64,000 nucleotides of DNA from Amorphophallus konjac (Eukaryota; Streptophyta; Magnoliopsida; Alismatales; Araceae), in contig CM040118.1 of assembly GCA_022559845.1 (NCBI GenBank), positions 238,747,224-238,811,223 of the forward strand, in the 5' to 3' direction. This document shows, one piece after another, positions 23,214 to 34,319 of the stretch (the first letter of the stretch is position 1; each line of letters starts with the position of its first letter). The notes under the pieces were generated by a model that saw only the letters and a list, made by a program, of their open reading frames with translations, made no database searches and was not told the origin of the DNA. Both the position numbers and the translations under genes were made by a program.

Positions 23214-23536
23214 TCGCCAGTTAAGTCTAGGGTGTTTAAAATAAAAAAAAGGTGTCATTTACGTCTAGTCATCGTCTAATTCGGTCTAAGGTTGCATCCG
23301 TATACCATTGTTCGGTATATAAAAAGGTGTTGTCCGAACGTTAGGCTACGCCTATCGGGAAGGCCGCACACTTGCGCGAGTGATCTTCGGATCAATTAAC
23401 TCCGCCATGTACCGAGTCTTGGTTTAAGTCTAGGGTCCTTAGTGTGCATTAGTTAGTGCATTCCAACCTTGCATAGTCGGTATAGTGTCTTGTCACCAAC
23501 TGTTGGCATGTCCATTCACTAGTGTCCCCGTGTCCC

Positions 23537-25153
23537 ATGGATGACCAAGGAACCGCATCTTCTGCATGGTGCTGATACTTTCTAAAATGGAAGGACCACC
23601 CGGACCACCCCAAAAGGCCCGTAGCCCGGGACTTCTATGGCTCCGAAAACCCGAGTGACTACCTAGAGTGGGAAACCGTTATGGATGACTACTTTGAGTG
23701 TTACCTTATGTCTGGTCCCATGCAAGTTGACTTTGCCAAAAGGTGACTCTATTATGACGCCGCCGAAACATGGAGGGACATCAAATACTTCTGGGAGGAT
23801 AGGAGGCTAAGGCCCATCGAGTCATGGTGGGAGATGAAGAGAGCGCTTAGGAGGGTCTACCTTCCCCGCCCACCTACCTCCAACCACGAGGGTCATACCA
23901 CTAGCCAACCCCACCAACTCACCCACAATCAAGTGGGCCACACTTCCAACCAACCCCGCCCCTTCCCCTCCATCCAAGTCCACCAAAGCAACCCCAATCA
24001 AGTGGCCCTCCCTGTCACTTCCAACCAACCACCCCTTGGCACCTCCGTCCAATCCCACCCAATCGCCTCCAACGAAGTGGAAGCCCCACTTATAGTCGAG
24101 TCTAGGTCCGCATCCGGGCCGAGAGATGAGGAGCGAATCCACCCCGAGGCCCCTACTCCAACCCGCACCTTAGAGGAAATCAAGAAAATGCTTTCGGATT
24201 GGTTGGAAAGGATAGAAAGGACACATGCTCCTTCACCACCCGTGAGTGCTCCATTGCCACTTTCTACTTCCGAACTTTATTCGGAACCATCTTATTTGGA
24301 GCCACCCAAGCCCGAGCCACCCGTGTTTCTAACGGGTATGCTATACATAGCCGAGCCGCTTCTTAGTTGGCTCAAGGATGGCTTGGTCCCACCTCCTTAC
24401 CCATCTATGGACCCCACCTTACCTCTAGTGTCCGTCAACTCCTACAACACGACATTCCGGTCTAGTCACCATGTTGATACATTGGGTGACCTTATTCTTG
24501 ATTTAGGTTGGCAATGGAAGTTGACGCACTTATTGGCCCAAGGCTTCGACCAACCCACTAGTCGTAGCTTCACCCATCCGGCCTTTGGGACCATTACCTC
24601 CGTGTGCACCATGGGTTGTGTCACCACGGCGATTCTCTTATTCCTCCCTATGTCGGCTGAGCCCGACTTCATACCCTTTTACCCGAGGGAGGAATCTTAT
24701 TTCCTACATATGATCACCGTGCCATCTACCACAATGTATGAAGGTGACCATACACACCTTCAAGACTTCCATACATGGGACCGTGACTTGTGGGAACCCA
24801 CCACAAGGGGTCATACCTTCTTTGATCCCTTTGACCCATTCCCTAGTGGGCCCCTTGACCCTCCATATATACTTCATTTCTTCGAGGGAGTCCACTACCA
24901 CACCCCTACCCCACGGGCCGGGTCATCTATACCCACCAAGCCCAATCTCGATACACCCACACCCGGCTCGTCCACACCCAGCTCTCCTAGCCCTCTCAAG
25001 TCTCCCAAATCCAAAGGGCCGTTCATGCATGACTGGGTCATACTTGGGCGTCTAGGTGTTTCCCATACCACCAACCTTCGGGTACATAAGATGCATGCAT
25101 GGCACATATTCGGATGTCCTGGTCCGCCGTCACCCATGTACGGGTCGGACTAA
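23537..25153 (+). pseudogene. Gag-like ORF of the TR-GAG element, two in-frame stops
   Basis: The frame from ATG 23537 to the stop at 25153 covers 538 codons, broken by TGA at codon 13 (23573) and codon 70 (23744). Residues 32-53 (RDFYGSENPSDYLEWETVM) and about 78-112 (WRDIKYFWEDRR, SWWEMKRALRRVYLP) show the Trp-rich pattern of plant gypsy Retrotrans_gag domains. The C-terminal 400 residues are rich in Pro, Ser, Thr and His and largely low complexity, with no zinc knuckle. An ATG at 23834 opens a frame free of stops, but it lacks the N-terminal gag region. There is no pol downstream. The protein would have been a capsid-like component; alone it could not copy RNA. Confidence 0.7.
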
Positions 25154-25591
25154 CATTAGGTTTGTTTAGGGTCCTTGTGAGTCTTTGTTTCGTTTGTTTG
25201 TCGAGTGCATTGTGTGTCTGTGCATACGTTGAGTCGAGTCGGTTTTGTACGCTCGCGTTGTTAGTCCCTTTCGAGTATGAGACTTGTCGGACTATTGGGA
25301 TCGGTTCTACTCCACATATCGGATCTAGTCACATAACGGACCCGCGGTGATTCCTAGTGAGTCTTTGAGCCGCCTCCCTCATTTGAGAGTGACCCCACCC
25401 CGGAGTGTCCACCTCTAGCCTCATTCCCATGGCAGCGTGCGCATATCGAATCTATACGGGATGAGCAGGTGTCGATTACGTGGAGTGGAGCGTACTCCGC
25501 GCTTCCAGGTTAGGTGACGGATCCGCCGGAGCTACTCGAGCAGCCGTACCCCTTACTCGACGGGGTCGAGTTCTTCCCACCCGGGGAGAGT
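25154..25591 (+). other. TR-GAG 3' untranslated region with polypurine tract
   Basis: 438 bp with no gene. The last bases before the 3' LTR, 25583-25591 (GGGGAGAGT), are the probable polypurine tract. Confidence 0.6.
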
Positions 25592-27540
25592 TGATGGGAA
25601 TCGACGCCAAGAGCACTAACATTTTATTTGCATTTGTGTCCTTTAGTTTATTTTTATATCCTTGGGAAAGTATGTTCACAATTGTAAGACTTTATAAGCC
25701 AATGTGTCATTCCCTAGGATTCTTTGGGTTTTTGTGCAAAAGTCCAGTAGGACCAGCAAGGGGCCCCCATCTCCTTTCCTATTGGTCCACCTAAGTCATA
25801 GGGCCCATGTGGGGTCAGTCAAAGGTCCAAGGTGGGCTTCTAGATGGCTTGACTATTCAAGGGGACAATTGGATTAAAAAAAGTCCAATATTCCAACCTT
25901 TAAAGTCCAAGATGCTTCACCCTTATAATATAGTTTATCCCATGTTGTATTTTTTTATTTAATTTGGTCATTTGACCATATGGGGAAGAAAATTCCCTCT
26001 CCCACGAAATTCCCAGCCCCCCACCCCTTGCCATTCTCTATATAAGCCTATGTATAGTGTCATTAGAGATTTTAATGAAGAATTAAGCATTTTTACCAAG
26101 AGCAAGCCCAAGGGCACCCCTTGTCTCTCCCCCTCTCCCCCTTTGCAGATGGATTTCTACTGAATCTTGGGTGTGAACCCCTCTCCAACATTCTCCTTAG
26201 CCCCTCTGAGTTCTTCTCTGCCGCCGCCGCCGCTGTTCGAGCCGCCACCGCCACTCGTCGGAGTTCTGTCTCCATCAGGACAGAACCTCACCTACAAAAT
26301 TTTATCTTTTTTTATGGTTGTCTGTTCGAGCCCTAATTTAGAGAGTTTGTTCTGTCCATCTCCCTTAACCTCCAGTTCAAATTTCGTGTCATTTGGAAGT
26401 CATTAGGTATTTTTCCCATATTTTTGTTTGTCCTCTCAGTAACCTGCCCTTTTGCAGATCTACGGGACAGAGTCACCTTGTCGCATTTTCTCCACCCCCT
26501 TACAAATTTTCAAAAAATCCTAAAAAATTACTCAGTGTTCCACACATATATCCCCTCCCCCCATAATTTTCGTGGAGTCTTTAAAATTCATTTGACCCTC
26601 GGTCAAAGGTTAGTTTCAGGTAGATCCCTTGCTGCCCAGTGTGTCTGTCAGTCCAAGTCAGAAAAAAAAATAGTGTTACAGTCATATTCATTTTCAATCC
26701 GTTTGGTGGATGGAGCTGTCAAAATTATATGTTGTAGATCTATGAGTGCTCTTTCCAATGGTACCAACCACGCCTCGATCGGCCTCCGGATCTGAATGTC
26801 GTAATTCGTGTCGTCGAGGCCTGCAGATCTACTACCTATGCAGGTCCAAAATTGCAGTCCAGAAGATATACAGAAATAAATATCAAAAATCAACTTCAGG
26901 AGCCGCCCTTCAGAGAGTCGTTTAGGGACGCCCTGCCATCGTCCCAACCAAGCGGCGCCTCCGGAAGATCTCAGGAAGGTGACGTTCCTTTGGAAACCGT
27001 TGCTTGCTGTCCTGTGAGTCAGCAACCGAGTTGACGCAGCACCGAGTTGGAATAGTTCCGAGTCGGACCAGCATGCCGAGTTCGTGCCGTACGCACCTCC
27101 AGATTGCTGCCCGTCAACCCAAGGTCGGTCCTCCCGGGCCCCACTTGTAGCCCTTTACCTCCCTGCGTGGAGTGGGCAATAAAATTCACTGTTGTAATTA
27201 ACTTTTACCGTTGTACCGGGAGTTACCGTACTTGGCCGGGAACGTCTTCCCCACGCCCGGAGTGTGGAGGTACACTCACCACCCTCCTCGTAGGCATTGC
27301 TTTACTCATATATTTTTGTATATGCCGCTGCATGAGTGATAGATTATCTAACTTGTTATCATTTTATCACCGCTACGGGAGCGAGAGTGAGTGACCGTCC
27401 CGTGACTCGACCCGAGTTAACGCAAAAAGGCCGATACCCGAGACTCACTGCCGATTTCTCAACCGCGCACGGTCCAACGTTTCCCTCGCTTAGGGACGAT
27501 CGCGAGCTAGAGTCCCAGGTCGCGTGTCCGTCCCGCATCA
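25592..27540 (+). repeat. 3' LTR of the TR-GAG element
   Basis: 1949 bp, starting TGATGGG and ending CATCA, followed at once by the TGAGG duplication. It differs from the 5' LTR by scattered substitutions and small indels. Confidence 0.92.
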
Positions 27541-27589
27541 TGAGGTCAATCCCAAGGGGGAGTTGGTGACTCATGCTGGGTTTAGGAAA

Positions 27590-28130
27590 GTTGTTCATTC
27601 ATCGACTCGAACGAAAGGTCTGAGCCAAGCAAAGGGGATGCATTTTTGTTCATGGACTGGGACGGAAGGTCCGAGCGAAGCAAGGATGGGTTTCTTTGTG
27701 TTTATGGACTTGGACGGAAGGTCCGAGCCAAGCAAGGAGGCTTCTTTTTATTCATGGACTTGGACGGAAGGTCCGAGCCAAGCAAAGAGGTTCTATTTAT
27801 TCATCGACTAGGACGAGAGGTCCGAGCCGAAGCAAAGGAGTTCTTTTTGTTCATCGACTAGGACGAAAGGTCCGAGCTGAAGCAAGGAGGTTTCTTTTCT
27901 TCTTCTTTTTTTGTTCATCGACTTGGACGAAGGTCTGAGCCAAAGCAACGGAGTTCATGTGTTCATCGACTTGGACGAAAGGTCTGAACTGAAGCAAGGA
28001 GGTTTCTTTTTGTTCATCGACTAGGACGAAAGCTCCGAGCCGAAGCAAGGAGGTTTCTTTTCTTCTTTTTTTTGTTCATCGACTTGGACGAAAGGTCCGA
28101 GCTGAGGGTTTATTCGTCGGTGGGGCAAGA
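27590..28130. repeat. LARD array 1: units of about 55-65 bp
   Basis: Roughly nine units built on TTCATCGACTTGGACGAAAG, then GTCCGAGCC(G)AAGCAAGGAGG and a T-rich run of variable length. Open frames across it encode only the repeated unit (GRKVRAKQ-like peptides) and are not genes. Confidence 0.85.
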
Positions 28131-28640
28131 TATTGTAATATTGACGTGGTTTATTCATTGACATGGGGTTAGTGCCAAAGTAAGGGTCTTTTTTTTTCAT
28201 GGGTCCAGACGAAAGGTCCGGACCACAGGTTTGTTCATCGACGCCGATAGGGTGTCGGAAACCGACGTGGTTTATTCATTGACACGGGGTTAGTGCCAAA
28301 GCAAGGGTCTTTTTGTTCATGGAACCAGACGGAAGGTCCGGGCCACTGGTTTATTCATCGATGCCGACAGGGAATCGGAGACCGATGTGGTTTGTTCATT
28401 GACACGAAGTTAGTGCCAAAGCAAGGAGAAAGGTTGATTCCCCAATCTTGGATGAAAGGTTCGGGTGGGGTGTTTTGTTCGTCACCCGAGGGGATAGAGA
28501 GAGATGTTCGTTGATTCAAAAGAGGTATTCGTCGCCCGAAGGGACGGAGAGAAGAGTTTGTTGATTCAATGACCTAGACGGAAGGTCTCGATCATAATGG
28601 GTTGTTCGTCACCCGAAGGGATGGAGAGAAGAGTTTGTTC
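28130..28640. repeat. LARD array 2: larger mixed units (about 120-130 bp, then about 90 bp)
   Basis: About three units contain GGGGTTAGTGCCAAAGCAAG, then CCAGACGGAAGGTCCGG and TTCATCGACGCCGA. These are followed by units with GTCACCCGAAGGGATGGAGA. The core GACGGAAGGTCC is shared with arrays 1 and 3, suggesting common ancestry. Confidence 0.75.
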
Positions 28641-29275
28641 ATGTAACGACCTGGACGGAAGGTCCGATCTAGAGTGGAGAGAAACTTTTTATTCTCTGGC
28701 TGGATGGCTGGTCCAAGCCAAAGTGAAAGGATCTTTTTGTTCTCTAGCCGGACGGAAGGTCCGATCTAGAGTGGAGAGAATCTTTTTGGTCTCCGGCTGG
28801 ATGGCAGGTCCGAGCCAAAGTGAAAGGATCTTTTTGTTCTCTACCCGGACGGAAGGTCGGATCTAGAGTGGAGAGAATCTTTTTGTTCTCCAGCTGGACG
28901 GCAGATCCAAGCCAAAGAGAAAGGCATCTTTTTATTCTCTAGACGGACGGAAGGTCCAATCTAGAGTGAAGGGATCTTTTTGTTCTCTAGCCGGACGGAA
29001 GGTCCAATCCAGAGTGAAAGGCCTTTTTGCTCTCCAGCCGGACGAAAGGTCCGATCTAGAGTGAAAGGATCTTTTTGTTCTCTGGCTGGACGGCAAGTCC
29101 AAACCAAAGTGAGAGGATCTTTTTGTTCTTCGACTTGACGGCAGGTCCGAGCCAAAGTGAAAGGATCTTTTTATTCACTAGCCGGACGGAAGGTCCGATC
29201 TAGAGTAGAGAGAATCTTTTTGCTCTTCGACTGGACGGCAAGTCCGAGCCAAAGTGAAAGGATCTGACGTTCTTT
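28640..29275. repeat. LARD array 3: about 50-bp units
   Basis: Around a dozen units of TTCTCTAGCCGGACGGAAGG, TCCGATCTAGAGTGGAGAGA and ATCTTTTTG, in two alternating forms (GATCTAGAGTGGAGAG and GAGCCAAAGTGAAAGG). Confidence 0.85.
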
Positions 29276-29289
29276 AATGTGCCGGGGGT

Positions 29290-29580
29290 ACCGACTGTGA
29301 AATCGGAACCTAGGAAAGTGGGCCTCAAGGGTCAGAATCAGTGTTGCAGAAGTAGGCCGTGGAGGCTAAAATCAGGGAAGCGGACTACAAGAGCTGCAAT
29401 CGGGAAGCTGGCTACAAAAGCCAAAATTGGGGAATAGACTATGAGAGCCCAAATTGAGGAAGCGGACTACGAGAGCTGTAGTTGGGAGGTTGGCGAGCCG
29501 CAAGAGCAGGAAGTAGGCCGTGAGGGCCAAGATTCGGATGTACGAGTCGGAACTGGGAAAGCAGGCTGTGATTGCTGAAC
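29290..29580. repeat. LARD array 4: about 30-35-bp units
   Basis: Degenerate units GGAAGCGGACTACGAGAGCT and variants. Related units recur at 30700-31170. Confidence 0.65.
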
Positions 29581-29985
29581 TGAGTTTATTTATTTATTAT
29601 TAATATTAATATTATTTTATTTTTTTTATCTTTATTCAAGCATGCAAGCATTCGTCAGCAGGCATAACATAAATATAAATAAGGTAGCTCCCTCTATAGG
29701 TGATGGGATAGGGGCAACGCCCATAAGTTACAAACACTGTGCGGGCCAAAAGGCACAGCTAAGGGGTGGTGCACCCGTCAAGAGGATATCGCATGCATAG
29801 CTTAAATTCACGCATTTCACCCGAGGCAATTTCTTATGGAGTGGGGGAGCAAACGTGTGAACAAAAGGCCCTAAACATAGGGATATGCAGGTTTTTCAAG
29901 TAACACTCGAGGGCTACTCTAGCACCTACACATATGTTTCAGGCTCTCAATTTCGATAGCTTCGCACAGCCCCCATTTATTTATT
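29581..29985. other. LARD interior without clear repeats
   Basis: AT-rich low-complexity run at 29583-29640, then about 350 bp in which I see no gene or repeat. Confidence 0.5.
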
Positions 29986-29987
29986 TT

Positions 29988-30225
29988 GGTAGCGGATTTC
30001 ACCGTTTGGCGCGAGTCTCCTCACTTGTTTCAGTGGGGATTCTCGGCTACTAGAATCCATCCTTGTCATAATTTTATTGCGGATTCCACCGTTTGACGTG
30101 AGTTTCCTCATGTGTCTCAATGGGGATTCCCGGCTATTAGGCTTCATCCTTGTTGAAATCCGCTTCACCTTTTCACGCGAGTCTCCTCATGTGTCTCAAT
30201 GGGGATTTCCAACTACTCAGATTCA
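29988..30225. repeat. LARD array 5: three units of about 80 bp
   Basis: Units carry GGATTTCACCGTTTGGCGCG, GAGTCTCCTCATGTGTCTCA and ATGGGGATT(T/C)CCGGCTACTA. Then to 30700: non-coding, with a pyrimidine-rich run at 30605-30648. Confidence 0.75.
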
Positions 30226-30699
30226 CATTTTTTTTAATGGAGGTAGGCAGCTTTTTCCTCACGATTACCTTTCACGCGAGTGTAGGAATTCAAGCATCTG
30301 TAGAGTGCTAAGAAGAAAGTCGGGCAATCCCTATGGTTGAAGATCATTGAACACGTTAAATGTGAAGTGGGGAGTGTTGCCTCAGGTTTATTTTGTGAGT
30401 TGGGCTCAGCAATTTAGCCATGACTCTTCCCCTTGACGTGCGCACCCGCCATAATTGGGTTCCCTTCGAGCGTATGTCGTGACGCACGTGCATCCGGAAT
30501 TGGGGCAGCATTATTATTTAGCAAGGAAACAAGATCCTAGGAGATTCCAAGGAGGTGTATTATTCTATATTATAAGTAAATATGCAAGTAGAATAATCAA
30601 GCATTCTTCTCTCTCTTTTTTTTTCTTTTTCTTTTTCTTTTTTTTTTGCGTAAGAACATACTGTCGTTACGTATAAGTGTAGTGGTAGTAAAAGTATTA

Positions 30700-31175
30700 G
30701 GGGAGCAGACCACGAAGGGCCGAAAAGACATTAAGGAAGCGGGCTATAGAAGCCAAGTGACATTAGGGGAGCGGGCCACAAGGGCCAAAAGATGTCGGGA
30801 AGTAGGCCACGAAGGCCAAAGGGCATTAGGGAAGCAGGCCATAAAAGACGGGAGATGCTGGGGAGCGGGCTACAAAGGCCGAAGGGAAGCAGGCTACAAG
30901 AGCCAGAATTTGGGGAGCATGCCACGAAGGCCAAAGGAAAGCAAGCTACGAGAGCCAGAATTGGGAAGCAGGCCACGAGGGCCAAAGGGAAGCAGGCTAC
31001 AAGAGATAGAATTGGGAAGCAGGCCACGAAGGCCAAGGGGAAACAGGCTACAAGTGCCAAAGTCAAGAAGTAGGCTATAGAGAGCCGAGAGATGGGAAGC
31101 AGGCTACGAGAGCCATAATTGGGAAGCAGGCCAAAAGGCCAAGAGATCTTAGAAGCAAGCTATAAAGTCGAAAGA
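30700..31175. repeat. LARD array 6: about 30-bp units
   Basis: Many degenerate copies of GGGAAGCAGGCTACGAGAGC plus CAAAATT. A 144-codon frame crosses it, but its product is only the repeat (GSRPRGPKGSRL), so it is not called a gene. Confidence 0.8.
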
Positions 31176-31264
31176 TATCGGAGAGCGCGGTGGGATGGAT
31201 GGATTGATCCTGATAGTGGGCCTTGGCCGAAATGGCTGAGCCGAAGGGCGTCGGGTAGCAAGAT

Positions 31265-31745
31265 ACGAGAGTCGAAGAGAAAGGTCTCTTTTTTGTTCTC
31301 TGGCCGGGGAGGGGTCTGGACCAAATTGAAAGGTTAATTCTTTTATTCTCTGGCCGGGAAAGGATCCGAACCAAAGTGAAAGGTTGATGCTTTGATTCTC
31401 TGGCCGAGAAAGGACCCACACCAAAGTGAAAGGTTGATTCTTTGATTCTCTGGCTGGGAAAAGATCCGAGCCAAAGTGAGAGGTCGATTCTTCAATTCTC
31501 CGGCAGGGGACGGATCCGAACCAGAGTGAAAGGTTGATTCTTTAATTCTCCGGTCGGGGAAGGGTCCGAACCAGAGTGAAAGGTTGATTCTTTAATTCTC
31601 TGACCGGAGAAGAATCCGAACCAAAGTGAAATGTTGATTCTATAATTCCCTGGCCGGAGAAGGATCCGAACCAAAGTGAAGGGTTGATTCATTGATTCTC
31701 TGGCCAGGAAAGGATCCGAACCAGAGTGAAAGGTTGATTCTTTTT
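31265..31745. repeat. LARD array 7: about 58-bp units
   Basis: Eight or so units of TTCTCTGGCCGGGAAAGGAT, CCGAACCAAAGTGAAAGG and TTGATTCTTTGA. The unit resembles array 3 (same TTCTCTGGC start and CCAAAGTGAAAGG end). Confidence 0.85.
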
Positions 31746-31759
31746 TTCTTTTAATTGGG

Positions 31760-32065
31760 AAGCTGTCGGTTGGGATGCCAATGATGGGGTAGCTGTCGGC
31801 TAGGACCCGATAATTAGGAAGTTGTCGGCCAGGAGGCCGATGGCTGAGTATTTGGTCGGTTTAACGCCTCGTCGGCAGAAGGTTTAGTCGGTTTAACGCC
31901 TCGTCGGTGGAAGGTTTAGTCGGTTTAACGTCCCGTCGGTGAAAGGTTTTGTCGGTTTAATGCACCATCAGCATAAGGTTTTGTCGGTTTAACGCCCCGT
32001 CGGCGGAAGGTTTTGTCGGTTTAATGCGCCGTCGGCGGAAGGTTTTGTCGGTTTAACTCCCCGTC
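31760..32065. repeat. LARD array 8: about 33-35-bp units
   Basis: Units of GTCGGTTTAACGCCTCGTCG plus GCGGAAGGTTTT. The first few copies (31760-31850) are diverged (AAGCTGTCGGTTGGGA). Confidence 0.8.
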
Positions 32066-32520
32066 GGTGAAATATCTGTCGGCTTGAAGCCCCGATGGCT
32101 GAATATCTGTCAGATTGAAGCCCCGATGGCTGAACATCTGTCGGATTGAAGCCCCGATGGCTGAATATCTATCGGCTTGAAGCCCCGATGGCTGAATATC
32201 TATCGGCTTGAAGCCCCGATAGCTGAATATCTGTTGCATTAAAGCCCAGATGGCTGAATATCTATCGGCTTGAAGCCCTGATGGCTGAATATCTATCGGA
32301 TTAAAGCCCCGATGGCTGAATATCTATCGGCTTGAAGCCCCGATGGCTGAATATCTGTCGGATTGAAGCCCCGATGGCAAAATATCTATCAGCTTGAAGC
32401 CCCGATGGCTGAATATCTATCGGATTGAAGCCCCGATGGCTGAATATCTGTCGGATTGAAGCCCCGATGGCTGAAGGTTTTGTCGGATTGAAGCCCCGAT
32501 GGCTGAAGGTAAAGGGTGAA
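32066..32520. repeat. LARD array 9: 31-bp units
   Basis: About 14 near-regular copies of TATCTGTCGGATTGAAGCCC plus CGATGGCTGAA, head to tail with no spacers. The most uniform array of the element. Confidence 0.9.
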
Positions 32521-32712
32521 AGGCCATGTTTGCCTCGAGGCTCACTTTCTTTTCTTCTCTTCTTCTTTTACGTGGGGAGGCGAGTGGAAAGACCACGTCT
32601 GCCTGATGACTGTTCTTTCTTTTCTACTCTTCTTCTTCCTTTGTTTATTGTGAAGAGGTGGGTGCAAAGACCACGTCCACCTCATGACTGTTCTTTTATT
32701 CAGCTCTTCCTT
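32520..32712. repeat. LARD array 10: units of about 65-70 bp
   Basis: Three units with GAAAGACCACGTC(T/C)(G/A)CCT, CATGACTGTTCTT and a CTTCTT-rich tail. Confidence 0.7.
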
Positions 32713-32717
32713 TCTCA

Positions 32718-33560
32718 TTGAGCCCCCGGACTGGGGTGTACTTCTCTTAACGTAGCTTTTCTTCATCTGCCCCCAAGGTCGTCGGGGTAGGCCTCTTTGC
32801 TATTGTGCCCCCAGGCGGGGGTGTATTCTTTTTGGCTTCTATGCCCCCGTGGCGGGGTACGTTTCTCGTTCAGATGCCCCTAAGTTGGGGTGTGTTCTTT
32901 CTAGCTTCTATGCCCCTAGGCAGGATGTGTTTATTCCTCACGTGCCCCTAGGTCAGGGTGTATTCTTTATAGCTTTTGTGCCCCCAAGCGGGGTAGAGTT
33001 TTTTGCTTTTTATGCCCCCACGACGGGGTGTAGTCTTTGCTTATGGTGCCCCGGGGCGGGGTAGCGTCTTTGCTTCCGGTGCCCTCGAGCGGGGGTGAAT
33101 TCTTATGCTTCTTATGCCCCCATGGTGGGGTAGAGTCTTTGCTTCTGATGCCCCCGAGCGGGGGTGAATTTTTATGGCCTCTATGCCCCCAGGCGGGGTG
33201 TATGTTTCTTCTTCAGATCCCCATAAGTCGGGGTATATTTTTTACAGCTTCCATGCCCCCGTGGCGGGGTATGTTGTTTCTTCAAATGCCCCTAAATCGA
33301 GGGATATTGCTTGCCCTGTTTCAGATGCCCCCAGGGTGGAGTGTATGTTGCTTCTTATGCCCCCATGGCGGTGTGTAGTTCTTCTTCGAATGCCCCTAAA
33401 CCGGGGTAGATTCTTCTCACATGCCCCAGAGTGGGGGTGTATTCTCTTCATGTGCCCCCAGGAGTGGGGTGTATTCTTTCTTGCCTCTTATTCCCCATGG
33501 TGGGATATATTTCTTCTTCTTATCCCCCATGGCGGGGTATATGCATACTCTCTTCGGAAG
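32718..33560. repeat. LARD array 11: about 40-bp units
   Basis: About twenty degenerate units of TGCCCCCATGGCGGGGTGTA plus TTCTTTCTTGCTTCTA. Each core (GCCCC...GGGG) is itself partly self-complementary, so transcripts could form a row of hairpins. Confidence 0.8.
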
Positions 33561-34319
33561 TGGTGGCCGTGCTTGGCCTCATTGCTATAAAGCGTCCCCA
33601 CAGCGAGCGAAAATTCATCAAGCTACAGTTGCGGCTTGTTGGATCTTCCAATAGCCACTCGAGGGACCATCTTATGCCGGATAGAGGCAGCAGGAAGGTG
33701 GAAAGGACCGGGGCATCGCACCACAGACATGGACCCTCCTAGAGTCGGGCGGGATGCTGGCCTTCTTCTCATTCTCTTGGTCGTCCATGCTTGCCAATTT
33801 TTTGCCCTTTCTTTTCTTCTCTTTTCCTTCTCTTTTTTTTGTGTAACAGACCAAGGTGCGTGTGTAGGAGAGCGCTCACCCCCCAGGGAGGGGATGAGTG
33901 GTTCGCTCCACCGCATCAATCCCACAGTGGTAATCTTTGTTCAGCACGGGTCCTGGTGAATATGGCCGTACAACCCTCTCTTGCCAATTCTTTCTTTTCC
34001 TTTTTTATTTCTTTCTTTTCTTCATTTCTTCTTAGGGAAAGGGGGATTGATTTCCCCTTCTTTCTTCTCTCTTTCTCTTATCTTTTTTTGTTCTTTTAAT
34101 GGCCTTCATGATTCCTGGATGGTGCATATGCCTCGGAGTAGCGTCCTCGAGGCCAAAATGATGATTGCGCCTAGTCTGGCTTTTCTCCCCACAGGGCTGA
34201 CAAAGATAGCACCTGCAATTCATCAAAGTAGACCAACATCATTTATTAGGAGGCCATGAGGCCCTGAATCCCGGTGAAGAGATGAAGGGTGGTTTAAGTC
34301 CCACCGGGCGTGCCTGACT
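33561..34319. other. LARD interior next to the right LTR
   Basis: About 760 bp with pyrimidine-rich runs (33795-33845, 33985-34100). Small frames here are low complexity and unrecognised. The purine-rich GAAGAGATGAAGGGTGG at 34276-34292 is about 27 bp from the LTR, too far for a convincing polypurine tract. Confidence 0.45.

Larger units (their letters stand above)
21240..27540 (+). mobile_element. Gag-only LTR element (TR-GAG type) nested in the LARD
   Basis: 6301 bp: LTR 21240-23200, primer-binding site 23204-23213, one gag-like ORF (23537-25153), a purine tract, LTR 25592-27540, perfect TGAGG duplication. LTRs start TGATGGG and end CATCA. The interior is only about 2.4 kb and has no protease, RT, RNase H or integrase. 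Gag-only LTR elements with all replication signals have been described in plants as TR-GAG. It is the most deeply nested element of the window. Confidence 0.87.

Noticed and set aside
23834..25153. Uninterrupted 439-codon frame considered as a host proline-rich protein gene
   Set aside because: It is in frame with an upstream gag-like segment and lies between paired LTRs with a primer-binding site, so it belongs to the TR-GAG element.
27524..27938. Overlapping plus-strand open frames of 70-95 codons
   Set aside because: They exist only because the repeat unit lacks stops; the peptides are the repeat in different frames.
30646..31080. 144-codon plus frame and 111-codon minus frame
   Set aside because: Both translate a 30-bp tandem repeat (Gly/Arg/Lys-rich or Leu/Ala/Cys-rich); no domain and no promoter.
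32066..32520. Regular 31-bp direct repeats resembling a CRISPR array
   Set aside because: Units are head to tail with no unique spacers, there are no cas genes, and the context is a plant LTR element; it is an ordinary tandem array.
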